DNA from: DASWDH01 sp035318505
Lineage (GTDB): Bacteria; Myxococcota_A; Polyangia; Polyangiales; Polyangiaceae
Reading direction: 5' to 3'
Length of the DNA stretch: 64,000 nucleotides
Assembly (NCBI GenBank): GCA_035318505.1
Contig: DATHEQ010000193.1
Location: forward strand, 1-64,000
Positions 52,994 to 61,334 of this stretch are shown one piece after another. Every line of letters starts with the position of its first letter. Position 1 is the first letter of the stretch. Under the pieces are notes generated by a model that ran no database searches, had not been told where the DNA came from, and saw nothing but the letters and a program-made list of their open reading frames with translations. Made by a program: the position numbers and the translations under genes.

Positions 52994-55395
52994 ACCCCGA
53001 GCCGCACCGGGACGAAGCAATCTCGGGCGGGCAAAAAGCCGCCGAGGGCGCGCCGAGGGGCGACGCGGTGTCTGCGATCGACCCCGTTTGCCACATGACG
53101 GTCGATGCGCGCAGCGCCATTTCTGCGCCGTTCGAAGGAAAGACGTACTTTTTCTGCTGCGACGGTTGCCGCACGATGTTCGTCGCCGATCCCAAGAAGT
53201 ACTTGGCGGCGGTTCCTGGGCCGCGCGCGGATCGTTCCGGGGCTGTGGATACGGCGTCCGCGTCGCAGCGCTCCGCCGTGCCGAGCGCCGCGACGTACAC
53301 CTGCCCCATGCATCCGGAGATCGTGCGCGACGCGCCCGGGACCTGCCCCATCTGCGGTATGGCGCTCGAGCCGACCGTAGTTTCGCTCGAGGAAGGGCAA
53401 AATCCGGAGCTCCTCGATATGCAGCGGCGGTTCTGGGTGGGGGCGCTCTTCACCTTGCCTGTCTTTGTCCTCGGCATGGGCGAGATGATGGTGGGCGATC
53501 CAATCGGGGCACTGCTGCCGGGCGGCGCGCGCAACATCGTCGCGTGCATCCTCGCTTTGCCGGTGGTTCTTTGGGCGGGCGCGCCGTTCTTTCGACGAGG
53601 ATGGGATTCCATTCTTTTGCGCAGCCCGAACATGTTCACCTTGGTCGCGCTGGGGAGCGGCGCGGCTTTCGTCTACAGCTTGGCGGCGACCATCGCACCC
53701 TCGCTCTTTCCCTCGACGCTGCGCGGTCATCACGGTGAAGTGGGCGTCTACTACGAAGCGGCCACGGTGATCATCACGCTCGTCCTCTTGGGGCAGGTCC
53801 TCGAGCTTCGGGCCCGGAGCCAAACGAGCGGCGCGATACGAGCGCTCCTCAGGCTGGCGCCGAAAACGGCTCGCCGCGTGACGCCTTCCGGCGACGAGGA
53901 GGTCGGCATCGACAGCCTTCGCGCGGGTGACCACGTGCGCGTGCGTCCGGGAGAGCGCGTTGCCGCCGATGGCCGCGTGCTGGAAGGCGCGTCGAGCAGC
54001 GACGAGTCGATGATCACGGGCGAGCCGCTCCCTGTCGAAAAACGGCCGGGGGACCGCGTCAGCGCCGGAACCTTGAACGGCAAGGGTCCGCTGCTCGTGG
54101 AGGTCGATGCCGCGGGTGAGGGTACGCTGCTCGCTCGGATCGTGCGCATGGTGGGCGAGGCGCAGCGCACGCGCGCGCCGATTCAGAATCTTGCCGACCG
54201 CGTTTCGGGGTTCTTCGTGCCGGCCGTCATTGCCGTCGCGGCCGGCACATTTGTCGTGTGGCTGGCGGTGGGCCCCGAACCGAGGCTCGCGCATGCTCTC
54301 GTCAACGCGGTGGCTGTCCTCATCATTGCTTGTCCGTGTGCGCTCGGCCTCGCGACGCCCATGTCGATCATGGTGGCCACCGGGCGCGGCGCGACGGCGG
54401 GTATTCTCGTCAAAAACGCCGAGGCGCTCGATAGGCTGGAGAAGGTCGACACGCTGGTCGTCGACAAGACCGGCACGCTTACCGAGGGGCGGCCCGACGT
54501 CGTCACGGTGGAATGCACGGGCGAGCTATCTCGCGCCGAGGTCCTACAGCTCGCGGCGCGGCTCGAAGAGCAGAGTGAACACCCGCTGGGCGCCGCCATC
54601 GTGCGCGCGGCGACATCGACCGCGTCCGCGCCCCGCGCCAGCGGTGTCACGACGACGAGCGGGGAAGGTGTGACCGGGGTGGTCGACGGTAAACGCGTTG
54701 CCATCGGCAACGACAAGCTGTTGGCTCGCAGCGGCGTAACGCCCACGCTTCCCGATGTGACGCAGCGCATGCGAGCCGATGGTCAGACCGTCGTCTACGT
54801 GCTCGTCGACGACCGCCTGGCCGCCGTGATCGGCATTGCCGACCCGATCAAGGCGTCGTCGCGCGAGGCGGTACAAACGCTGCGTGCCGCCGGGCTCCGC
54901 GTCGTGATGTTGACGGGCGACAACGAGGTCACCGCGCGAGCCGTCGCCGCCAAGGTTGGCATCGACGAGATCGAAGCCGACGTGCTCCCAACCGAAAAGG
55001 ACGCGGCCATTGCGGCGCTGCAGCGCGCGGGACATGTCGTGGCCATGGCCGGCGACGGCATCAATGACGCTCCCGCGCTCGCTCGCGCTGACGTCGGCAT
55101 CGCCATGGGCGCCGGTACCGACGTGGCCATCGAATCGGCCGGCATCACGCTGGTCAAAGGCGATCTTCGCGGCATCGTCGGCGCGCGGCGCCTCAGCGAG
55201 GCAACCATGCGCAACATCCGACAGAACCTCGCGCTGTCGTTCGTCTACAACTTGGTCGGCGTGCCGGTCGCAGCGGGGGTGCTCTATCCGTTCTTCGGGA
55301 TTCTGCTGAGCCCCATGATCGCCGCTGCGGCCATGAGTCTCAGTTCGGTCTCGGTGATCGGCAACGCGTTGCGCCTCGCGCGCCTGCGTCTTTGA
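52990..55395 (+). CDS. copA: Cu(I)-exporting P1B-type ATPase
   Basis: 801 residues. Before the membrane core lie a YHS domain (about 30-75, DPVCHMTV and FFCCDGC) and an HMBD (CPMHPEIVRDAPGTCPICGM), replacing the usual HMA domains. The core has CPC at 448-450, DKTGTLT with phospho-Asp492, the SEHPLG motif and GDGINDAPAL. The late helices carry VYN and MSLSS, the P1B-1 signature for Cu(I). It exports cytoplasmic copper at the expense of ATP. GTG start overlaps the oxidase stop by 4 nt. Confidence 0.94.
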   Translation: MNPEPHRDEAISGGQKAAEGAPRGDAVSAIDPVCHMTVDARSAISAPFEGKTYFFCCDGCRTMFVADPKKYLAAVPGPRADRSGAVDTASASQRSAVPSAATYTCPMHPEIVRDAPGTCPICGMALEPTVVSLEEGQNPELLDMQRRFWVGALFTLPVFVLGMGEMMVGDPIGALLPGGARNIVACILALPVVLWAGAPFFRRGWDSILLRSPNMFTLVALGSGAAFVYSLAATIAPSLFPSTLRGHHGEVGVYYEAATVIITLVLLGQVLELRARSQTSGAIRALLRLAPKTARRVTPSGDEEVGIDSLRAGDHVRVRPGERVAADGRVLEGASSSDESMITGEPLPVEKRPGDRVSAGTLNGKGPLLVEVDAAGEGTLLARIVRMVGEAQRTRAPIQNLADRVSGFFVPAVIAVAAGTFVVWLAVGPEPRLAHALVNAVAVLIIACPCALGLATPMSIMVATGRGATAGILVKNAEALDRLEKVDTLVVDKTGTLTEGRPDVVTVECTGELSRAEVLQLAARLEEQSEHPLGAAIVRAATSTASAPRASGVTTTSGEGVTGVVDGKRVAIGNDKLLARSGVTPTLPDVTQRMRADGQTVVYVLVDDRLAAVIGIADPIKASSREAVQTLRAAGLRVVMLTGDNEVTARAVAAKVGIDEIEADVLPTEKDAAIAALQRAGHVVAMAGDGINDAPALARADVGIAMGAGTDVAIESAGITLVKGDLRGIVGARRLSEATMRNIRQNLALSFVYNLVGVPVAAGVLYPFFGILLSPMIAAAAMSLSSVSVIGNALRLARLRL

Positions 55396-55442
55396 ACGGG
55401 CTTTGGCCTTACGATCTTCGTCGCTCCGCTGAAAGTCACGCT

Positions 55443-55976
55443 ATGCTGCGCGCCATGTTCGAGCCGAGCAGACGCCTTTCCTTCATCGCCGTATCGCTTT
55501 TTGCCTTGGGTGCATGTGTGGCGCGCGCCCAGATCGGTGGCACCTCGACGTCTTCGACGACGGGTGGCCCCACGCCGCCGCCACCACCACCGCCTCCTCC
55601 GCCTCCTCCGTCTCCGGTATCGACCACGGCGCCGCCAGCTTCACCGCCGCCCGCAACGCCGGTGCCGCCCGCTACCGTGACGCCCCCCGCGCCGCCGATC
55701 GCGACCAGCACGCCTGCCACTCCCGGCGGGATCAAACCGGGCACGGTCGATACGAAGGTGCCTTCCTCGGGCCCTGCGATGTGCTCTGCGGATAGCGATT
55801 GCAAGATGGCTTCCGACTACTGCGATCAATGCAACTGCCGCGCGCTCGGCAAGGATGGTTCGCTGCCGAAATGCACGGGCGGCAAGACCGTTGCCTGTAC
55901 GATGGATCCCTGTCGCGGCAAGCACGCGGTCTGCAGCGCGGGCAAATGCGCCATTTCCGACAGCTCGTCGATGTAA
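55443..55976 (+). CDS. Pro-rich secreted Cys-rich lipoprotein
   Basis: 177 residues. A signal ending LFALGAC makes it a likely lipoprotein. A 90-residue Pro/Thr/Ser/Ala spacer with twelve consecutive Pro leads to a C-terminal Cys-rich domain (CSADSDCKMASDYCDQCNC, CTGGKTVACTMDPC), about ten Cys, like small disulfide-knotted domains. A metal or protein-binding role can only be guessed. It follows copA by 47 nt on the same strand and may share the transcript. ATG 55443 or 55455. Confidence 0.75.
   Translation: MLRAMFEPSRRLSFIAVSLFALGACVARAQIGGTSTSSTTGGPTPPPPPPPPPPPPSPVSTTAPPASPPPATPVPPATVTPPAPPIATSTPATPGGIKPGTVDTKVPSSGPAMCSADSDCKMASDYCDQCNCRALGKDGSLPKCTGGKTVACTMDPCRGKHAVCSAGKCAISDSSSM
55575..55610 (+). 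repeat. CCN trinucleotide run encoding 12 Pro
   Basis: Twelve consecutive proline codons with mixed third bases. Mixed codons limit slippage, so length is probably held by selection for a rigid spacer. Confidence 0.8.
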
Positions 55977-56006
55977 GAGCGCGTCGCCACGGGCGCGCCA
56001 GTCTCG

Positions 56007-57653
56007 TCAGCCGAGATCGACGCTGACGCCGGGGCGCGTCACCCGCGCCGCTTCGATGCGTTCGAGGTGCGCTACCGCTGCAAGCACCGTCGCTTCATCC
56101 CAAGCATCGCCGACCAGCTGCAACCCAATCGGAAGACCTTCCCGATCGATCCCGACCGGAGCGCTCGCTGCGGGCAGTCCGGTGAGGTTGGCGAGAAATG
56201 CGAACCGGCAGAGTCCGTCGAGAAGGCGGGTATCGACGACGCCGCTTCGCATCTCGGCGTCACTGACGGGTGACGCCGTGGACACCGTCGTCGGCAGAGC
56301 CAAAAGATCGACCGTTTCGAACCAGCGCGCCACGTCCCGCCGCAACCCAGAGCGAAGGCGCTGCGCGTCGAGCAGCTCCGGCGCTGTAAGTGCGTCGAGC
56401 GTGGAGAAGGTGAGCTGCAGATCCGACGTGAGGTCGGCGGCGTGCTCGCGCCATTCCTTGGACAGACTGGCGCGCGCTTCCACGGCGATGGTCACATAAC
56501 CGATGGCAGACGCGTAGCGAGCGAGGGGCGTCGCGACGGAAACGACGCGCGCGCCCTCCTTCACCAGTGCATCGATGGCCGTCTGACCGGCCCTGGCGAC
56601 GTCGGGCGATGCATCCGCAAATTCTTGCTCGACAATGCCGATCACGAGTCCGCGCACGCCGCGGCCGATGGCGCGCTCGAGACCCCCCGGAGGCGGCGCG
56701 TCGCGCGTTTCGGGATCCAAGGGATCGGGCCCGCTGACAGCGTCGATGACGCGCGCCAGATCGAGCGCGCTCGAAGCGAGGGGACCGACGTGGGCCACGC
56801 TGCCGCCCGATCCTCCCGACCGTGAGACGCGCCCCCAAGTCGGTTTGATGCCGAAGATGCCATTGAGCGCCGCGGGCGTGCGGATCGAGCCACCCCCATC
56901 GGCACCGATTGCGAAGGGAACGAGCCCCGTCGCGACGGCCACGGCTGACCCGGTCGAAGAGCCGCCGGCAATGCAGGAGGTATGGTGCGGATTGCGCGGC
57001 ATCGCGCGTCTCGCGTTGATCCCGGTCGGCGTGAGACCGAATTCGGTCATGGGGGTGATGCCGAGAATGACGGCGCCGCTCGCGCGCACGCGCGCCGTTG
57101 CCGTCGCATCGTCGGGGCGCGGCGCTCGATCGCCGATATCGGTTCCGCGGCCCCAGGGAAAACCGCGCACCCAGAGCTCCTCCTTGACCGCCGTGGGTAC
57201 GCCGTCGAGAGGTCCGAGCGGTTGACCCGCGCGCCAGCGCACCGTAGCGGCGACGGCTTCGGCGCGCGCGACGTCGTCGGCGTAAGCCATGAGCGGCCCC
57301 ATCGTAGGTGTGCGCGCGGCAAGAGAGCGCGCCGCGCGGAGGGCTCGGTCCACCAGTTCCTCGGGCGTGGTTCGACCGCTGCGGTACGCGTCTGCAATGG
57401 ACGCGCTCGATCCGCTCCAAGGCGCGCGAGGCGGGGCGAGCCCCGCGTCGTGCGCCGCGCGCGGGGGTCGGCCGGCCAGAGGTCGCACATCGAGTGCCAA
57501 AGCGCCGCGTAGCTGCTCGGGGAGATCGCGCAGCTCGTCGACTTTGAGCTCCTTGCGAAAGAGCGAGTAGAGCGCGGTCGATCCGACGCGAGAGCGCGCG
57601 AACCGTCCAGCGGCTTGGAGAGCGAATCCTGAAAGGCGAGGTGTGTAGGCCAT
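56007..57653 (-). CDS. Amidase-signature family enzyme
   Basis: 548 residues. The Ser-cisSer-Lys triad is seen as Lys in VPTAVKEELW, the Gly/Ser-rich core SCIAGGSSTGSAVAVATG and the nucleophile-bearing GADGGGSIRTPAALNG. An N-terminal 90-residue helical extension precedes the amidase fold. Members hydrolyse amides from small nitriles' products to peptides; GatA is one branch, but no gatB or gatC is adjacent and the extension is atypical, so a stand-alone amidase is more likely. It converges on the Cys-rich lipoprotein gene. Confidence 0.88.
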   Translation of the reverse strand: MAYTPRLSGFALQAAGRFARSRVGSTALYSLFRKELKVDELRDLPEQLRGALALDVRPLAGRPPRAAHDAGLAPPRAPWSGSSASIADAYRSGRTTPEELVDRALRAARSLAARTPTMGPLMAYADDVARAEAVAATVRWRAGQPLGPLDGVPTAVKEELWVRGFPWGRGTDIGDRAPRPDDATATARVRASGAVILGITPMTEFGLTPTGINARRAMPRNPHHTSCIAGGSSTGSAVAVATGLVPFAIGADGGGSIRTPAALNGIFGIKPTWGRVSRSGGSGGSVAHVGPLASSALDLARVIDAVSGPDPLDPETRDAPPPGGLERAIGRGVRGLVIGIVEQEFADASPDVARAGQTAIDALVKEGARVVSVATPLARYASAIGYVTIAVEARASLSKEWREHAADLTSDLQLTFSTLDALTAPELLDAQRLRSGLRRDVARWFETVDLLALPTTVSTASPVSDAEMRSGVVDTRLLDGLCRFAFLANLTGLPAASAPVGIDREGLPIGLQLVGDAWDEATVLAAVAHLERIEAARVTRPGVSVDLG

Positions 57654-58355
57654 GAGGAGCGGGTCGCGCGCGCGATCGCCGCGAGCCTACCCTGGCCGGC
57701 CATGCGCGAGGCGAAAAAGGTCGCGGTTCGGCGAGCGCGGTCCTTGCGCGGGAGCATCGGACCTACGCCTGCTCGCGCTAGCGGACCTCTGCCGATCGCT
57801 GCCCGACTGCCGCAAAAAATCGTTCATCTGCTCAACGAGAATTTTCGCAGCGGCGAAAAGAAACAGACCGCATCAGTTCCCGTAAAGGCCCCGGCGCTGC
57901 GCACGGCGACGCCCGACAGGAACATGCGGTGACCCACGCTTCGGACCTTCGGCATGACACCCAAGGCCTTCGCTTTTATCTTTTCGATTGGCGCGCCCAG
58001 TCTGGGGGGCCTGAGCTTAATTCGGGAAACGGCGCGTGGCCGGTAGGGTGATGGGAAGACGCCCTTCAGATTTGTCCTGGTGAGCCGTTGCTAGAATCAC
58101 GCGCGCGAACCCCTATCAAGGCTGCAGCCGTCGGACTAAAGCCGTAGATATTGTCAGGGAGGCTCCAGTTTCGTACGGATGACTCCGTACACGGGGGGGG
58201 CGGCTGAAGGCGCGGCGCGAAGGCAGGGGCGGTGCGTGCGCGCTCCATCTCGTAGCACTGCGGCGCGTCGGCGTTTGCGCGGGATGACGTCCCCCCTTTG
58301 CTTGACGCTCACCGTGAATCCGCAGAGAAATGCGGCCGTCACGCGGAGGGCGCGA
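57654..58355. other. Long intergenic region with leader hairpin
   Basis: 702 bp without a credible gene, less GC-rich than its flanks around 57810-57870. Near the right end GTACGGA (58173-58179) and TCCGTAC (58184-58190) form a 7-bp hairpin with a 4-nt loop followed by a run of G. A TAGAAT at about 58091-58096 might be a -10 element. The acetyltransferase gene begins 165 nt after the hairpin, so this may be a regulated leader. Confidence 0.35.
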
Positions 58356-58988
58356 ATGCACGGTCCCGATCCCGGCGAAAAACACCCGATGGTGGGTTTT
58401 TCTCAGGTTTGTTTCATCAAGAACACGGTCAAGAACCCGAACATCGTGGTCGGCGATTACACCTATTACGACGACCCCGAAGACTCCGAGAACTTCGAGC
58501 GCAATGTCCTTTATCACTTTCCGTTCATCGGGGACCGTCTGCTGATCGGCAGGTTTTGTGCGATCGCCAAAGGCGTCAAGTTCATCATGAACGGGGCCAA
58601 CCACAAGCTGTCCGGTTTCTCGACGTATCCTTTTCAGATTTTTGGTGGAGGCTGGGAGAAGGTGATGCCGCGGCAGGGCGAGCTGCCCTACAAGGGGGAC
58701 ACCGTCGTGGGAAACGACGTGTGGCTCGGTTATGACGCGCTCATCATGCCCGGCGTAACGATTGGCGATGGAGCCATCGTTGCATCGCGATCGGTCGTGG
58801 TGACCAATGTCCCGCCCTTCGCGATCGTCGGCGGTAACCCCGCGGTCGTCGTCAAACAGCGGTTTTCCCCGGCCGTTATCGAAGAGCTGCTCGACATCTC
58901 GTGGTGGAATTGGCCGATCGATAAAGTGAGCCGCAATCTCGCGGCGATCGTCGCTGCCGATCTCGATGTGCTGCGGGCGAGCGCGTGA
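58356..58988 (+). CDS. Vat/CatB-type xenobiotic acetyltransferase
   Basis: 210 residues, the usual length of the streptogramin A/chloramphenicol acetyltransferase (Vat/CatB) family. Left-handed beta-helix hexapeptide repeats are visible (IGDRLLIGRFCAIAKGVKFI, VVGNDVWLGYDALIMPGVTIG); catalytic His83 lies in NGANHKLSGFSTYPF, and WGWEKVMP-like and WWNWPIDK match the family. It acetylates hydroxyl groups of antibiotics or, in chromosomal forms, unknown metabolites. GGAGGG 7 nt before ATG 58356 fixes the start over longer in-frame options. The partner gene downstream is a dioxygenase. Confidence 0.92.
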   Translation: MHGPDPGEKHPMVGFSQVCFIKNTVKNPNIVVGDYTYYDDPEDSENFERNVLYHFPFIGDRLLIGRFCAIAKGVKFIMNGANHKLSGFSTYPFQIFGGGWEKVMPRQGELPYKGDTVVGNDVWLGYDALIMPGVTIGDGAIVASRSVVVTNVPPFAIVGGNPAVVVKQRFSPAVIEELLDISWWNWPIDKVSRNLAAIVAADLDVLRASA

Positions 58989-59046
58989 CCGCGCCACACT
59001 CGAAAGCTGCTTGCTTGCGGGGGAAACCCGATCAAAGCTCGCTTTC

Positions 59047-59940
59047 ATGACGACTTCATTGACCGCCGCGGACGCCGAAGACCTGGCGTTCTGGCGGACT
59101 CTGCAGCCGAACCTGTCCATCGAAGGCACAGGATCGCTGGAAGGCTTCGAGTTCGGCGATATCGGGGTACTCATGGAGCAGCTCCGGTTCGAAGGTTACG
59201 TGAACGTACCGGACGTGGTACCCGAGCGGCTGATCGTCGCCATGCGCGACTGTATCGCGAAGCTACACGAGCGAAAGATCCCGCTGGCGTTCGCCTTCGT
59301 TTACGACGAGGCCTGGCAGGTGTTTCAAGGGCTCGCTTCGTTCATGGAGGCGGCCCTTGGCAACGGCTACCGCGCTCTGCCCGACTTTTGGGTGTGGCAC
59401 GTCGTCCCGGCGGAAAGCGCGACGGGATGGACCCCGCACCGCGATCGCGTGCAGCCGACACTCGATCGCAACAACGCGCCCCACAGCTTGACCGTGTGGG
59501 TGCCCTTCACCGATGCGACGCCACTCAACGGCTGTATCTACATGTTGCCCGCGCACCTCGACGACCGTTTCAGACAGCGGGTTTGGGACGGCGAAGGCAA
59601 TAACCACGTGCTCGCGCCGCAGAACATCCGCGCGCTACCCGCGACCGCAGGCAGTCTCTTGGCCTGGAATCAGGCGGTCCTGCATTGGGGGGGGCGCGCC
59701 AGCCGACTCGCCAAGGGGCCGCGATCGAGCGCCGCGCTCGAGTTCCAACGCGGCGACAAGGCACCTTTCAATCGCCCTCTGCTCGACCCGAAACGGACGC
59801 CGCCCTTCCAGCAGCGACTCGGATTGGTCGGCAAACAGGTGCTTCAATACAAGCACATGTATCCGCTCACCCCGGACATCGCCATCATCGCCGAAACGAT
59901 TCGCTCGCGGTTCATGCCGGGCGGCGCGCTCGGCGTGTGA
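59047..59940 (+). CDS. Phytanoyl-CoA-dioxygenase-like Fe(II)/2OG enzyme
   Basis: 297 residues with a double-stranded beta-helix. The facial triad is His131 and Asp133 (GWTPHRDR) and His213 (VLHWGGRASR), the Arg downstream likely binding 2-oxoglutarate. PhyH-family enzymes hydroxylate acyl-CoAs, secondary metabolites and alkaloids. It starts 58 nt after the acetyltransferase gene. The pair may modify one small molecule (hydroxylation then O-acetylation). Exact substrate unknown; start ATG 59047 chosen, upstream codons overlap the previous gene. Confidence 0.82.
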   Translation: MTTSLTAADAEDLAFWRTLQPNLSIEGTGSLEGFEFGDIGVLMEQLRFEGYVNVPDVVPERLIVAMRDCIAKLHERKIPLAFAFVYDEAWQVFQGLASFMEAALGNGYRALPDFWVWHVVPAESATGWTPHRDRVQPTLDRNNAPHSLTVWVPFTDATPLNGCIYMLPAHLDDRFRQRVWDGEGNNHVLAPQNIRALPATAGSLLAWNQAVLHWGGRASRLAKGPRSSAALEFQRGDKAPFNRPLLDPKRTPPFQQRLGLVGKQVLQYKHMYPLTPDIAIIAETIRSRFMPGGALGV

Positions 59941-60048
59941 GCATACGGCGGTCAGCGGCGAGGCATCACGACACCGTTTTGCCCATCCGTTGCCCTGCAA
60001 CTCCGCGTCGGCCCGTGATGTCACGTAGTTTGCTTCCATCCGACGCCG

Positions 60049-61281
60049 ATGCGAAGAGCGCGATGGTTGGGCGTTTTGTTGCCGCTGTTCACGGCGTGCG
60101 GTCCTGACGGCAGCGGTGGCGGAAGTGGCGTGCCGGTCGACGCGGGTGGAAGCGGCGGGGTGAACGACTCCGCGACTCCGCCGCCCCCCTCCGACGCGCG
60201 ACCCCCTCCGACGCGCGGCGATGCGGCAGCGGTTTCCGCCGCGGCGAAGCTGGCCGTGCATCTCCGCGGAAAGCCGAATTTCATGGTCGGTATGGGTAAT
60301 GACCTGGCGGCGAACCATGACCAGGATGGTGCTTACACGTTAGCGACGATGCTCGATGTGCACTACGCGTATCTGGTCGGCCTACAAGGGCAGGGGGGGT
60401 GGACCGATTGGAACGTCGACGGCACGTTCGTCAACATTCTGACCGACTCGGCGGCGAAACACGGTGTGACGCCGATGTTCGTGCTCTACGCGATGGCGGC
60501 CGGGGGTGACGGCAACCTCGACGTGGTCGTCGACGACACGTACATGAAATCGTATTGGGCTGGGGCGAAGCTCCTCTTTCAGCGGCTCGCCGTCTTCAAT
60601 CGCCCAGCGGCCGTCGTCCTCGAGCCCGACTTCTGGGGTTACGCCATGCAGCGTTCCCCAGACGGCCTGGGTGCCGTTCGTGTGGCGGCGCACGAGCCCA
60701 ATTGCGCCACGATGACCAACGACTACCGCGGCATGGCGGCGTGCCTCATCAAGTTGGCGCGCCTCTTTGCTCCCAAGACGGTGATCGGTTTCGAAGCGTC
60801 ACAATGGGGCGGATCGCTCTCCGGCGTCGCGTCGTATTTCAAGACCATCGGTGCCGATCAAGCCGACTTCGTGAGCAACGATCCCCTCGATCGCGACGCG
60901 GGTTGTTTCGAGGCGCGCACCGATCCCAATTGTCAGCGAAGCGGCGCGGGTCTCTATTGGGACGAGACGAACACCAGGAGCCCGTCGTTCCGCGAATACC
61001 TGCAGTGGGTGAAGGGCATCACCGATGACGTGAAACTCCCCATGCTGCTTTGGCAAGTGCCGTTCGGCGTTCCGAGCGACGCGCCAGGAGGAACAGCGGG
61101 ACGCTACCGCGACAACCGCGTGCGCTACATCTTCAATCACGTCGATGAATTCATCGCGGCCGGGGTAGCCGGAGCGTTCTTCGGGACGGGCGCTGGCAAC
61201 CAGACGTACATTACGACGGACAACGGGCAGTTCCAAAACGCCGTTACCAAGTACTTCGCTTCGCCGGTCGTGATCCCGTAG
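60049..61281 (+). CDS. Lipoprotein with TIM-barrel-like domain, probable glycoside hydrolase
   Basis: 410 residues. Lipobox LFTAC, then a Gly/Ser/Pro/Asp linker to about residue 65. The rest alternates strands and helices as a TIM barrel: FMVGMGND, TPMFVLYAMAAGG, AAVVLEPDFWGYA, KTVIGFEASQWGG, ADFVSNDPLDRDAG, KLPMLLWQVPFG, VAGAFFGTGAG. Glu in LEPDFWGY and in VIGFEASQ are positioned like glycosidase catalytic acids, but I recognise no GH family. Surface-anchored carbohydrate hydrolase is the best guess. Possibly distantly related in layout to the lipoprotein at 19148-20458. Confidence 0.68.
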   Translation: MRRARWLGVLLPLFTACGPDGSGGGSGVPVDAGGSGGVNDSATPPPPSDARPPPTRGDAAAVSAAAKLAVHLRGKPNFMVGMGNDLAANHDQDGAYTLATMLDVHYAYLVGLQGQGGWTDWNVDGTFVNILTDSAAKHGVTPMFVLYAMAAGGDGNLDVVVDDTYMKSYWAGAKLLFQRLAVFNRPAAVVLEPDFWGYAMQRSPDGLGAVRVAAHEPNCATMTNDYRGMAACLIKLARLFAPKTVIGFEASQWGGSLSGVASYFKTIGADQADFVSNDPLDRDAGCFEARTDPNCQRSGAGLYWDETNTRSPSFREYLQWVKGITDDVKLPMLLWQVPFGVPSDAPGGTAGRYRDNRVRYIFNHVDEFIAAGVAGAFFGTGAGNQTYITTDNGQFQNAVTKYFASPVVIP

Positions 61282-61334
61282 CGGTCCGCGCATGCGTCGA
61301 CGGTAACGACGACGGTCGCAGGGCTCGTCGACAA

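Noticed and set aside
55575..55610. Possible unstable microsatellite
   Set aside because: The CCN codons vary in the third base, so simple slippage is unlikely; kept only as a coding repeat.
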